64,000 nt of DNA from an uncultured Christensenella sp. (GTDB taxonomy: Bacteria; Bacillota; Clostridia; Christensenellales; Borkfalkiaceae): NCBI GenBank assembly GCA_910577555.1, contig CAJTLF010000003.1, positions 62,001 through 126,000 on the forward strand. Direction: 5' to 3'. This document shows positions 15,639-26,100 of the stretch, piece by piece. A program made the translations under genes and the position numbers. The notes beneath the pieces are model-generated. The model searched no databases, was not told the origin of the DNA, and saw nothing but the letters and a program-made list of their open reading frames with translations. Positions within the stretch are counted from its first letter, which is position 1. The number at the start of each line of letters is the position of its first letter.

Positions 15639-16974
15639 CTTTCTTCTCCTTCTTCTTTCTCACGGGTTTTTCGCTCTTTTCGGGGGTCTCCGGTTTTTCG
15701 TATAAATAGCACGAAACGCTGTGCGTATCGCTGACTTTGATTAGCTCGGGATATTCGCCCGCACACTTCTTTATGCACTTTTCGCATCTGTCGCGGAAGT
15801 AGCAATAGTTGGGCATATCCACGGGATTGGGAACGAAACCGGGGATACAGTACAGGGAATCTACGTTACCGTCGACCGTAGGTTTACTCTTCTGTAAGCC
15901 TATCGTATACGGGTGCATGGGTCTGTCGAAAATATCTTCCGCCGTACCCATTTCGATTATCTTGCCCGCGTACATGACGACTACGAAATCAGCCATTTCC
16001 GCAACTACGCCCAAATCGTGGGTGATGAGCATTATACTGCCGTTTATTTTTTGCTTAACGTTGCGCAACAGGTCGAGAATTTGCGCCTGAATGGTTACGT
16101 CAAGCGCGGTAGTAGGCTCGTCCGCGATTATAAGGCGGGGATTGCAAAGTAACGCCATTGCAATCATAACCCTTTGGCGCATACCGCCCGAAAGCTCGTG
16201 CGGGTATTTTTTATAGATGCTCTCGGGGTCTGCCATACCTACGAGCTTGAGCATTTCAAGACTTCTTTCCTTGGCTTTCTGTCTCGATATGCCTTCCAGA
16301 TGCAGTAAAGCAACTTCGTCGAGCTGGTTACCGATTGTAAACACGGGGTTAAGGGAAGTCATCGGCTCCTGAAAAATCATTGCGATTTCTCTGCCGCGGA
16401 TTGAACGCATTGCGTCGGTGGGCATTTTCGCAATGTCCACTACCTTTTCTTCCTGCTCGTATAAATAACCGCCGAGTTCGTTCTTTTTGATTACGGGTTT
16501 GCCTTTTTCGTTTAAAACGGGTATTTCGTTTCCGTTTTCGTCCACGGTAGTTTCGTAAACGGGAATCTTTTTACCCTTTTCGTCGCGCTTATAAGTATTA
16601 GACTTAAATCTAATAGAGCCGCTCACGATTTGCCCCGCGGGTCCCTGCACAAGCTGCATAGTGGAAAGCGAAGTTACCGATTTACCGCAACCGCTTTCGC
16701 CGACCACGCCTACGGTAGAACCTTCGGGAATAGAGAATGTTACGCCGTTTACGGCTTTTACTATGCCCGCGTCGGTATAGAAAAAGGTGTGCAAATCGTC
16801 AAATTCGATAATATCGGAAGGGTCTTTCATTTCGGTTAAAAACTCTTCTTCCTTTATCCTTCTCTTTTTCTGCTTTTCGAAATAGCGGGTTGCCTTAAGG
16901 TTTTCCTTTGCAATACGACGGGATTCTTTGCCCGAAATATATTTAACTTTTTTTGTATTCTTCTCTTCGGACAT
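15601..16974 (-). CDS. oppD: Oligopeptide ABC transporter ATPase OppD with an insertion
   Basis: 457 residues, far longer than the usual ~330. There is a basic N-terminal extension (1-~55). Walker A GESGCGKS lies at 92-99, the Q-loop at ~200-206 (IFQEPMTSLNP), then LSGGMRQR, Walker B IADEP and the H-loop ITHDLG. Between Walker A and the Q-loop sits an insertion of about 55 residues (125-178) with tandem-like DEKGKK, DENGNE and NEKGKP turns. C-terminal cysteines (CYFRDRCEKCIKKC) match those of OppF. It forms the ATPase pair with OppF. Confidence 0.93.
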   Translation of the reverse strand: MSEEKNTKKVKYISGKESRRIAKENLKATRYFEKQKKRRIKEEEFLTEMKDPSDIIEFDDLHTFFYTDAGIVKAVNGVTFSIPEGSTVGVVGESGCGKSVTSLSTMQLVQGPAGQIVSGSIRFKSNTYKRDEKGKKIPVYETTVDENGNEIPVLNEKGKPVIKKNELGGYLYEQEEKVVDIAKMPTDAMRSIRGREIAMIFQEPMTSLNPVFTIGNQLDEVALLHLEGISRQKAKERSLEMLKLVGMADPESIYKKYPHELSGGMRQRVMIAMALLCNPRLIIADEPTTALDVTIQAQILDLLRNVKQKINGSIMLITHDLGVVAEMADFVVVMYAGKIIEMGTAEDIFDRPMHPYTIGLQKSKPTVDGNVDSLYCIPGFVPNPVDMPNYCYFRDRCEKCIKKCAGEYPELIKVSDTHSVSCYLYEKPETPEKSEKPVRKKKEKKDVGSQTRTDDNA

Positions 16975-16976
16975 AG

Positions 16977-18095
16977 TTACCTCTTCATTTTGGGGTCGAA
17001 TGCGTCGCGCAATCCGTCGCCCACAAAGTTAAACGCGAGTATTGCAAGCGTGATACATATGCCGGGGGGCACCCAAAGGTTGGGCAGGAAATTAAGGTTG
17101 TAACTTTCCGCCGCCGCCTGAATCATTGCGCCCCAGGTAGCCGTACCCAAAGGCGCGCCTATACCCAAGTAACCCAAAGTAGCTTCGGTAAGTATAATAC
17201 TGCCCAAACCGAGCGTCATCGAAACGATGAGCTGTGGCATTACGTTGGGAACGAGGTGTTTGAAAATTTTACGCTTTACTGACAAGCCCGAACACTTTGC
17301 CGCGAGCATGAAATCCTGCTCTCTCAAAGACAAAATCTGTCCGCGTACTAATCTTGCCGTTCCTGCCCAGCCGATGAGCGTCAAAATACCCATCATATAG
17401 TACAGTCGCTCTATGCCCGCGACTCCCATTCCCGTGAAAACGGCTGAGAATATAAGCATAATAGGCAACTGCGGAATACAGTACAGCACGTCGGTTATAC
17501 GCATTATGATATTATCGATTTTGCCGCCGAAATAGCCCGCAAGACCGCCGAAAACAACGCCCAAAAGGGTTGAAAGCAATACTACTATAAAGCCTATGGT
17601 AAGCGAAACTCTGCCGCCGTACATAAGTCTGGTAAATACGTCGTAACCGTTATCGTCCGTACCGAGCCAGTGCGAACCGTCCAAATCGGCGTACTTATTG
17701 GTGTTGGTGTATTCCACCACTACGTTATATGCCACGTATTCCACGCCGTCTACTTCGTAACGGATTGTCTGCGTTATCAAAGTTTCTTTACCCGACATAT
17801 CGGGCTGTTTTTCGCCCCAGGGCGAAAACAGCGGTCCGATAAACGAAATTAAGAACAGCGAGAGAATTATTACGAGACCTACGATAGAAAGCTTCGAGCG
17901 GAAAAATCTTTTTAATACGGTCATACCCGGCGAAAGAGATTTAACTCTGTCGCCAAGGTTTTCACCGTGTAAATCTTCTTCCGCGGAAACTGTTTCTGAA
18001 ACGACGGGCGTTTCTTCAACTGCGGCAGGTTCGGTAATTACGTCCACCGTGTTTTCTACGGTTTCGGGCTGTAAATCTTTATTCTTTTTATCCAT
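16977..18095 (-). CDS. oppC: Oligopeptide ABC transporter permease OppC
   Basis: 372 residues. A ~75-residue acidic, Pro/Val/Thr-rich cytoplasmic N-terminal extension precedes the first helix (IVGLVIILSLFLISFIG). An extracytoplasmic loop (~100-145) separates it from the five-helix binding-protein-dependent permease core with the EAA-type loop (AAKCSGLSVKRKIFKH). It ends FNFVGDGLRDAFDPKMKR, the classic OppC/DppC C terminus. Two nucleotides separate it from oppD. Confidence 0.95.
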   Translation of the reverse strand: MDKKNKDLQPETVENTVDVITEPAAVEETPVVSETVSAEEDLHGENLGDRVKSLSPGMTVLKRFFRSKLSIVGLVIILSLFLISFIGPLFSPWGEKQPDMSGKETLITQTIRYEVDGVEYVAYNVVVEYTNTNKYADLDGSHWLGTDDNGYDVFTRLMYGGRVSLTIGFIVVLLSTLLGVVFGGLAGYFGGKIDNIIMRITDVLYCIPQLPIMLIFSAVFTGMGVAGIERLYYMMGILTLIGWAGTARLVRGQILSLREQDFMLAAKCSGLSVKRKIFKHLVPNVMPQLIVSMTLGLGSIILTEATLGYLGIGAPLGTATWGAMIQAAAESYNLNFLPNLWVPPGICITLAILAFNFVGDGLRDAFDPKMKR

Positions 18096-18107
18096 AAGTT
18101 TATCTCC

Positions 18108-19106
18108 CTACTTTCCGAGTTTGACGCGGGGGTCTACTACTACGTACATTAAGTCGGTAAGCAGTATGCCTATGACGGTAAGCGCGGCAATGAACATATC
18201 GTAACCCATTATGAAGGTTATGTCGCCGCCTCTCGTCATTGTATAAGCCGTGTTGCCTATGCCTGGCAACGAGAACATCTGCTCTACTATCATAGAGCCG
18301 CCGAAAAGGGCGGGCAACATTCCCGCAAGGGTTGTAATAAGCGGTATAAGCGTGTTTCTGAATACGTGCTTATATACGACGCTGTTTTCCGAAAGTCCCT
18401 TTGCACGAGCCGTGCGGATATAGTCGGCGTTCAATACTTCCAAAGTATTCGTTCTCGTGTATCTCATCATAGAGCCTATCGAAAGAACGGTAAGAACGAA
18501 AATGGGAAGTATTAAGTGCCAGCATTGGTTTATGAACAATTCAAAACCCGATACGTCAATCGGCAAGGACGGCGTTGAAAGACCGCCCGCTTCGAACCAG
18601 CCCAAATCTACGGCGAAAACTTTTATTATGATACCGGCGAAGAAGAACGACGGGAACGAAATTCCTATCATCGTAAACACCGTTACCGCATAATCGAGCT
18701 TGCCGTACTGATTGCACGCGCACTTTATACCCAAAGGTATGGCTATTATCAACTCGAGAATGAGCGAAACGAACGAAACGGCGAACGACGTACCCATATT
18801 TGCGAAAATAATTTCCTGTACGGGCTTGTCGTTGGTAAGGCTGACGCCAAGGTCGCCGCGGAAAAAGTTCATTAACCAAATCCACCAGCCCTTGATAATA
18901 CCCCAAAAGGAATCGTCGTCCAGATTGTAGCGTGCAAGAAGCTGTTTAAGGGCTTCCGCGTTGCCTTCAGTCTTTTCGTGCGTGGCGTAATAGTTTGATT
19001 CTATTACGTTTGTGGGCATAAGCCTTACTATCAGATAGATAAGAAAGGATACGCCTACGAGAATAAAGCACGCCGTAAGCAGTCTTTTTAAAACGTATTT
19101 TAACAT
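18108..19106 (-). CDS. oppB: Oligopeptide ABC transporter permease OppB
   Basis: 332 residues. It opens with the signal-anchor helix typical of OppB (MLKYVLKRLLTACFILVGVS), followed by an external domain and a five-helix core with the EAA loop (RTARAKGLSENSVVYKH). It ends VVDPRVKLGK. It pairs with OppC to form the translocation pathway. Gap to oppC 12 nt, to oppA 27 nt. Confidence 0.95.
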   Translation of the reverse strand: MLKYVLKRLLTACFILVGVSFLIYLIVRLMPTNVIESNYYATHEKTEGNAEALKQLLARYNLDDDSFWGIIKGWWIWLMNFFRGDLGVSLTNDKPVQEIIFANMGTSFAVSFVSLILELIIAIPLGIKCACNQYGKLDYAVTVFTMIGISFPSFFFAGIIIKVFAVDLGWFEAGGLSTPSLPIDVSGFELFINQCWHLILPIFVLTVLSIGSMMRYTRTNTLEVLNADYIRTARAKGLSENSVVYKHVFRNTLIPLITTLAGMLPALFGGSMIVEQMFSLPGIGNTAYTMTRGGDITFIMGYDMFIAALTVIGILLTDLMYVVVDPRVKLGK

Positions 19107-19133
19107 CGTGTATGAATTGCTCCGAAAATTTTA

Positions 19134-21776
19134 TTAAACGTAATTTACTTCCCAGATACGGCTCAATACGCCCAGAGTTTCGTTGGGTTTCTGTAAAAGC
19201 GTTTTGGCGTCGATAACGTTCTTGTTATAAACGTACATATCCTTTCTTTGATAGGTAGGAAGCTCTACTGCAAGTTCCATAACCTTATCAAGAGCCTGAT
19301 AATAGATTTCGGAACGGGCGTTACGGTCGGTATATTTTCTTCCGTCTTCAACGAGCTTTGAAAGGTCGGTTATCATTGTACGCTCTCTTGCAAATTTCGA
19401 AGTGGTATCCTTGAATATTACGTCGTAACCCCAGTTGTTTACACTGGACGCTTTACTGTCCTTATGATAGAGCTGATACATATCGGGGTCTACGCCGGAA
19501 GACCACGCCGCCGCCCATACCGCAAGTTCGTTGGTTGCAAGCGATTTAAGCGCGTATAAATTAGTCATAACGGTTATTTCGAAACCGACTTCGTTTAAGA
19601 TATCCGCCGCATCTGAAAACAGTTTATATGCGGGGTGGTCTGCAGTGTCGCCGGCAATGGTAAACGTGAGTTTTAAAGTTTCTCCGTTTTGATTTACCAG
19701 CTTTCCGTTTCTGTACGACCATTTCGTTTCTCTTGCAGAAAGAACTAAATTTCGTAATTCTGTTACGTTTGTAGTATATTTAATGGATTTGTGTTCGCTG
19801 AAATGTTCGGCAACTTTATTCTGCGCCTCGGCTGTTTTATATACCCAAGAAGTGGTTGAAATAGGTCTGCGGATAACTTGTGAGTAAGACGAAGTATAGT
19901 ACGAATTGGTAACTTCGTCAACGTTCATCGCCTTCATAATTGCCTGTCTTACTTCGATATCGGGTACGAATTTGGGGTTGATTCCCACGTAACCGAAACC
20001 GCCTGCGTCATACTCACCGTGTGCGAGATAATCGATTTCGTTTATCATAGACGCATTTTTGGGCGTGCAGTTGGGCATTGCAAAATCTACGCCGTTGGTT
20101 TTTAAAGTTTCAACGAGCTGTCCTTCGTTTATTACACGGTAGTTGAGATACTTTATTTTGGCATTTTCCAAATTTTTGCCGACCGTATGGAAATATTCGT
20201 TGCTTTCGTAAAGACAGTCGTTACCGACTTTCAAACTTGCGTTACGGCTCTTATAAGCACCTGCGCCTACGGGGCAAGCCTGCTTTGAAGGAGCTTTTAA
20301 AACTTTCTGGAAAAATTTCTGATTGTTGAATTTAACGCCGTAAATTTCCGACTTGTGTTCGCCGGGGTTCATTGCGCGGTCTACGTAGTCAACTCCATCA
20401 ATTGCACCCGAATAATAGTGCATGGGCGCGATAGTAATACCGAAGCTGTACTTTGCAACGGGGTCTACACCGTTTATTTCTATGCTGAGAACGGAATATT
20501 CTTCATTGGCGTCAGGCTGAGTTCCTGCGGTTATCTTGCCGAATTCACTGCCCTTTACCGTTCTGGTAGTTATACCAGAAATTGAAGATACGGGCAATTC
20601 GCCGTTTTCACGCAAACCGTCGTAATAGTCGCTCATTATCTGATTTAAAATATACTGACTGATATTAGAACCTACGTTCCACTCGTTGAACAACGTCATT
20701 AAACTTTCGCGGGTTGCGAGCGTTGCCTTTGTTATTTTGCCTTCGGAATCTTTTTCAACTCCGCTGAAATACTTCCTGAAAACGGTATTCAATGCAACTT
20801 CTTTCATTTTTTCCGCCCTTGCATCGCCGGTTAAGCCGTTGAGCGCGGACTGCATTTCGGTTCTTAACGAATATTTTTCGTTTTTTTCATCGTCAAATTC
20901 GAGAATATATTTTCCGTTGGCGTCAGTCCTTTTTTGCCAAATAACACCTTCTGGCGTAATTACCTTATCGTATACGTTTTTTACGAAGCCCGTTTCGTAA
21001 TAGAAAACTTCCCAGTCTTCGGTAAAGTTATATTTTTCATTATAACTGCTGTCTTCACCGAGCAAGCCTATATGTGCCGTCCAATCTGTTTTTAACTCTT
21101 CATCAAATAACGTTGCCGCAGTAGCTATATCGCGCTCTATTTCAGGAGTGAGCGAAGCATTATTGTTCGTGCTGTATTCGCTTAAAGCAGCCATTCTGGC
21201 AGTTAAAGCAGGTTGAAACTGACTGGTATAATCGTTGTTGCCGTCCGCTACGTTGCGTTGCGCCCAATAAGACGAAAGCCCCTTTATTTTGGTAGCGTAA
21301 AGCGTGGTTGAACCTGCGTACTGCGGGTCGAGATACACGTAAAAGTTAAACAGAACGTCTTTAACGGTGAGCGGCGTGCCGTCACTGAATTTCATTCCGT
21401 TTTTAATTACGTATTCGTAAGTGGTAGACGCAACGTCGTTACCGGAAGTTTCGTTGCCATGCTCGTTTTTGGTAGTCATTCTGTATGCCAAAGCAACGGT
21501 ATTTTCGTCGTCACCGCAGACAATCTCCGCGTTCCTGTCTACGCCGATAAGCGAAATCTGGGTAAGCCCCACCACTTCACCGTCGTTTGCGGCAGTGTAG
21601 AAGAACGGGTTGAAATTTTCGTCGAGCGCGCCTATCGCAAGCGTTAAAGGTCTTTTGGTAGGGTCGTTTTTCTGCTCTCCCGGATTGGGGTCTTCTGTAC
21701 AAGCCGCGGCGGTTACGGCTATCGAACAACCCACAGCCCCGAGCAATATACATTTCAGAGTTTTCTTGAAGTTCAT
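19134..21776 (-). CDS. oppA: Oligopeptide-binding lipoprotein OppA, very large
   Basis: 880 residues, against ~540-600 for most OppA proteins. It has a lipoprotein signal with TAAAC lipobox (Cys at ~26), then the family-5 solute-binding fold: PLTLAIGALDENFNPFFYT, GMKFSDGTPLTVKDVLF, and the C-terminal VWAAAWSSGVDPDMYQ-like region. Extra length lies mostly in the middle (~150-420), where charged and aromatic sequence appears to insert into the first lobe, perhaps widening the pocket or contacting a partner. It captures peptides outside the membrane for OppBCDF. Encoded directly behind the protease and lipoprotein genes. Confidence 0.92.
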   Translation of the reverse strand: MNFKKTLKCILLGAVGCSIAVTAAACTEDPNPGEQKNDPTKRPLTLAIGALDENFNPFFYTAANDGEVVGLTQISLIGVDRNAEIVCGDDENTVALAYRMTTKNEHGNETSGNDVASTTYEYVIKNGMKFSDGTPLTVKDVLFNFYVYLDPQYAGSTTLYATKIKGLSSYWAQRNVADGNNDYTSQFQPALTARMAALSEYSTNNNASLTPEIERDIATAATLFDEELKTDWTAHIGLLGEDSSYNEKYNFTEDWEVFYYETGFVKNVYDKVITPEGVIWQKRTDANGKYILEFDDEKNEKYSLRTEMQSALNGLTGDARAEKMKEVALNTVFRKYFSGVEKDSEGKITKATLATRESLMTLFNEWNVGSNISQYILNQIMSDYYDGLRENGELPVSSISGITTRTVKGSEFGKITAGTQPDANEEYSVLSIEINGVDPVAKYSFGITIAPMHYYSGAIDGVDYVDRAMNPGEHKSEIYGVKFNNQKFFQKVLKAPSKQACPVGAGAYKSRNASLKVGNDCLYESNEYFHTVGKNLENAKIKYLNYRVINEGQLVETLKTNGVDFAMPNCTPKNASMINEIDYLAHGEYDAGGFGYVGINPKFVPDIEVRQAIMKAMNVDEVTNSYYTSSYSQVIRRPISTTSWVYKTAEAQNKVAEHFSEHKSIKYTTNVTELRNLVLSARETKWSYRNGKLVNQNGETLKLTFTIAGDTADHPAYKLFSDAADILNEVGFEITVMTNLYALKSLATNELAVWAAAWSSGVDPDMYQLYHKDSKASSVNNWGYDVIFKDTTSKFARERTMITDLSKLVEDGRKYTDRNARSEIYYQALDKVMELAVELPTYQRKDMYVYNKNVIDAKTLLQKPNETLGVLSRIWEVNYV

Positions 21777-21788
21777 AATATCCTCCGT

Positions 21789-23105
21789 TTAGTTATTTTT
21801 GTAATAAGTGAATACGGCGTCCTGTTTATTGCCCTTGAAAATAGTGCAACTTGAACCGTCGATTATGGAAATATCCCATTTTTGCAGGGTTTCACTATCG
21901 TTGGCAGTGCCGAAAAGCCATCTGCTTGCCCTTATTTCGGTATAGTTGGTAACGCTTTCGTTAAACGAAACGGTGAGCGCACCGCCGAAAGTGAAGTTGT
22001 TTATCGTTGCGGTAGGAGCTATTTCGGTAAAGATAAGGAACGCGCCTACGTCGCTTCTTGCATTAAACTTTGCGGTAACGTTTTCCATAGTGAAATTTTC
22101 TATTTTAGCGTCACTTCTCAATTCTCCGAATATTGCCGCAGTGGAAGAACCGGCCATAAGATAAGGGTCTTCTATTTTAAGATTGGAAACCTTATAGCCG
22201 TTGCCCTGAATATTGCCGTTAAAATTCGCAAGCGGGGTTTGTGTGGATAAGCTTGAACAATCTACGTCGTCAATAAAATAGTAATTACTGAAGCTGCCGA
22301 CTCCGCCCGCAAACAACCTGCTTATGCCCAAAGTATTTTCAACGATTATCCAGTCGGAAGAGCCGATTTTTTCGATAAACTTGGCGTAAATAACTCTGTC
22401 TTCGCCTTCTTCTTCGGCATAGATGGGCCAGTCTTTTATGCGATTATCTGCTTTCTGGTCGAAATAGAAAGATACGAACTGATAACCTTCGGCAGAGAAT
22501 ACGGTACTGCCTACGTTGCCGAAACCGTTCGTAGGAATAAAGTATTCGCGAATGGTACTGCCGGTGGTATAAGTTACGTCGTCTTTAACGATACTGCCGT
22601 CTACGATAAGTTTTACGATTATTTTCGTTTCAACGCTCCAACCCGCTACCAGATACACTTTATCGCCGCTTGAAAGAGCTTTATCGAAGGTATACTTTTC
22701 GTCGGTTACCGCTATTGATTTTGTAGCTTCGAAACCTACTTTTGCGTCGTAAGCCGTTCCGTCGGTGTAGACGGGAACGCCGTTTTCCGTTTTTGCGAGA
22801 TACCAACCGTCGAAGATATAGCCCGTACGCTCCTTTACTTTGGCGTTGCCTACCGTCGCGCCTGCGGGCGCACCTTGAGTAATTTCAAAGGGTTTAGTAC
22901 CTTCGTTATAGTAAATATTCACTATACGCGAATTGTTGTCAAACTCGCCTTCGTTTAAAAAGTAAGTTACGCTTGCGGTAAGATTTTTATCTTTAATAAA
23001 ATCGTCAAAGCCCTGATTTATACTCAAATGACAGCCTGCAAACAGGCAAACTGCGGAAATCAAAGCAAAAACGGCGATTGAAATCAACTTATACCTTTTT
23101 ATCAT
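21789..23105 (-). CDS. Surface lipoprotein with InlB-type and GLUG-like repeats
   Basis: 438 residues. Signal peptide with lipobox LFAGC (Cys ~25). Residues ~85-150 include an InlB B-repeat-like unit (GYIFDGWYLAKTENG); a second related segment with SFYFDQKADNRI and VIYAKF follows around 205-240. The C-terminal half (270-350) is GLUG-like: FNGNIQGNGYKVSNLKI and AAIFGEL, as in the 1359-residue protein of this operon. Start overlaps the stop of the protease gene (ATGA), indicating translational coupling. Probably an exported adhesion or substrate-binding partner; no enzyme motif seen. Confidence 0.75.
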   Translation of the reverse strand: MIKRYKLISIAVFALISAVCLFAGCHLSINQGFDDFIKDKNLTASVTYFLNEGEFDNNSRIVNIYYNEGTKPFEITQGAPAGATVGNAKVKERTGYIFDGWYLAKTENGVPVYTDGTAYDAKVGFEATKSIAVTDEKYTFDKALSSGDKVYLVAGWSVETKIIVKLIVDGSIVKDDVTYTTGSTIREYFIPTNGFGNVGSTVFSAEGYQFVSFYFDQKADNRIKDWPIYAEEEGEDRVIYAKFIEKIGSSDWIIVENTLGISRLFAGGVGSFSNYYFIDDVDCSSLSTQTPLANFNGNIQGNGYKVSNLKIEDPYLMAGSSTAAIFGELRSDAKIENFTMENVTAKFNARSDVGAFLIFTEIAPTATINNFTFGGALTVSFNESVTNYTEIRASRWLFGTANDSETLQKWDISIIDGSSCTIFKGNKQDAVFTYYKNN

Positions 23106-26100
23106 TTGCGGTCTCCGTGTTTTTTACGAACGAACGTGATTACCACTATTGCCACGCCGAGAACGGCGAGAAGAGAAACTGTTGTCAAACCCGAAGCTAA
23201 CGAGCCTTCGCAACCTGCACAACCGCCTTCGGGTTCGGGCTTATCGCCTTCGTCCTGCTTGGTGACTTCTATAAGGATACGAACTCTGTTAGTTACTCCT
23301 TCGAGAGCGAGCGTAACCGTTCTGTCAAGCTCGTTTAAAGGACGGGTAGGCGAAATAACGGTAACCTTGCTCATATCCGCATATTCGGTGGAATAATCGT
23401 CATAAACGATGATTACCTGCAAACCTGTCATATCGAACGTTTCGCCAACCTTATATTGGGTTTTAACGTTGCCCGTATAATCAAGCCTTGAAACGGAAAC
23501 GTAAATGTTGAATACGGGTTTCTGAGCGCGGAGAGCGGTTTCAACCTGATTAAATTTGGTTATCAGACTTTCGTCTACGAGAGCAAGCTGGGCGGGGTCG
23601 CGGCTGAACGCGTTATAATTTTCGTGCGCCGCCTTTACCTTGTCGGAAAAATCCCAAACGTATTTATCGGTTTTGTAGTGTTGGGACTGGCTGTCTCTGC
23701 TCCAAAGCGAAATTTCTTCCGCGGACGGGAAAGAATTAACCGCAACCACGAAGTCGTGGGTGTTTTCCTGCATTGCTATGCCCGTTAAATTACCCGTTGC
23801 AAAGTAAGCCGACCACACGGGGGTATCGTAACCGGTGGCGTTTTCGGGACGGTTGAGCGTGAGAATTGCGGGTCTTGTAGTTACGCCGTAGCCGAGATAA
23901 TGGATTAAATAATCCTGAAAGTTTGCGTAATAGTAGCCCCTGTTGGGAAATTTGGCGGTTTCTCTTACGGAATCCACGTACTCGGAATGCTCTTCCTGAA
24001 GCACGGGAGCCGTTACGCCCATAAATTCGTAAACAGTTACACCGCTTTGGAAGAACGCCATTACGCCTATTTCTTTAAGCTCGAAAGGCAAAATAATTTT
24101 ATTTATTTTACCCCTTTGACCCTGAAAGGCGCGGGCGTCGATTTTAGCGGTGTTATCGATTACGCGGTATTCGCTAATAGCCTTAGCCGAAGGGAAAGCC
24201 GTTAAAGCGAAGTAACCCTTGTCGCCGACGTTTCTGTAAAGAACTCCGTCGTTCACGAAAAACACGGTGTTCGCGGGGTCTACGGTAAATTGTTTGATTT
24301 GGGACGCGCCGAACGCGCCGCCGCCTATGCTTTGAGCAGACGCGGGGATATTTACCTGCGTTGCGTTGTTGCCGTAAAACGCGCGTTCGCCCACAGTCTG
24401 TACGACGGGGATATTAATCGCCGTGTAGCTTCTGCTGTTTTCAGAGATAAAAGCCAAATCGCCTATGCTCTTTGCCGCGGAAAGCTCCAACGTGGAAAAA
24501 TTGCAGTTTGCAAAGGCGTAATTGCCTACGGTTACTACGCTGTCAAGTCCCGTAACCGTTGAAAGACGGTTTGCGCCGTAAAAAGCGTAATCGCCGACTA
24601 CCGTTGCGCCGTTAATGTTTACGGACGACAGACCCGTGCAGTTAAAGAACGCGCCTGCGCCTATTTCTTTAAGGGAATTTCCCAAAGTTACCGAAGTGAG
24701 ATTGGGACGGTTTGCGGGAAAATTTTCAACCGCGTAATCAACGCCGTGCGCGGCAAAAGTATACTCGCCCGTGACCGTTGCGTCCGCGTCAAAGGTTACC
24801 GTAGTAAGCGCGGGGGTGTTGAAAAACGTGTAAGAGCCGAGCGAAGTCACCGCAGGCATTACCGCCGTTTTCAACTCAACGCAACCAAAAAACGTGGTAT
24901 CTCCTATCGTCGTGATTTTTTTATCGAGCGAAATATTTTCAAGCGATATGCAACCGCTGAATACCGAACTTCCGAAACCGACGTTTTCGGCTTGCGGAGC
25001 GTAATTAAATACCGTCAAATCGCGGCAATCCGCAAAAGCGGAATCGCCAACGAACGTAATAGTATTCGGCAAAGTTACCGAAGTTAATTTGGTGTTGCTG
25101 AAAGTATAGGGCGCGATTTCGGTAACCGTACCGTTCCATACTATCGTATTGAGATTACTGCCGCTGAACGCGCCTTCACCTACTTCCTTTAAGCTTGCGG
25201 GAAGAGTCACCGAAGTTACGGAAGAATTTGCAAACGCGTACGAGCCGATTTTTTCAACCGTTGCGGGAACGGTGAAGCTTTGAGCAGTTCCCGAATAATG
25301 AATTAAAACCTTTTTATCTCGAGAATAAATCGCGCCGTTTTCTATTACGACGTCGTCCGAAGGCGTCAACTCTCTTGACGACGGATTAAAACCCGTGTTC
25401 TCAAACGCGCCCGCGCCCACGCTTTCAAGCCCGTTGGGCAGCGTGAAGTTTACGAGCGAAGTACAGTTTGCAAAAGTTCTTGCGCCAAAGCTCTTGACGG
25501 TGGCGTTATTTGCGTACGAGATTGTGGCGAGATTCGGGCAGTTTTCAAAAGCCGAATCGCCTATTCTCAATTCTTCCGTGCCGTCAAAGGTTACGGATTT
25601 CAATCCTTTCAAGCCCGAGAACGCGCCAGAGCCTATCAAAGATGACTTGATTACTACGTTTTCAAGGCTGTCGCACGCGCCGTAACGGGTAAGCTTGATG
25701 TCCCATTCGCCGTTCGTAAGATTGTATTCCTTATAATAATAATCGAGAGCGGCAAAAGTATTTGCGCCTATAGCCGTAAATTCATCGGTTATAAAGCTGT
25801 TTAACGAAGTGCAACCGCTGAATACGTTTTCGCCCGCGGAAAGCAAGCCGCTACCGTTAAATTCTTTAAGGCTCGAACAGCCCATAAACGCTCTGTCATT
25901 GACAGTACCGATTGCCTGTGAATAACGTATTTCACTTAAATTTACGCAATCCTTAAACGCTTCTTTTCCTACCGTGAATACTTTGGTATATCTAAGGTCG
26001 AGCAATTTAAGACCGGTACAGCCTTCGAAAGCGTTTCTGTTTATTACGTTGATATCCGAGTCATGTACGTAATCGTCAGTTTCGGGGTCTTCGTCCGTCA

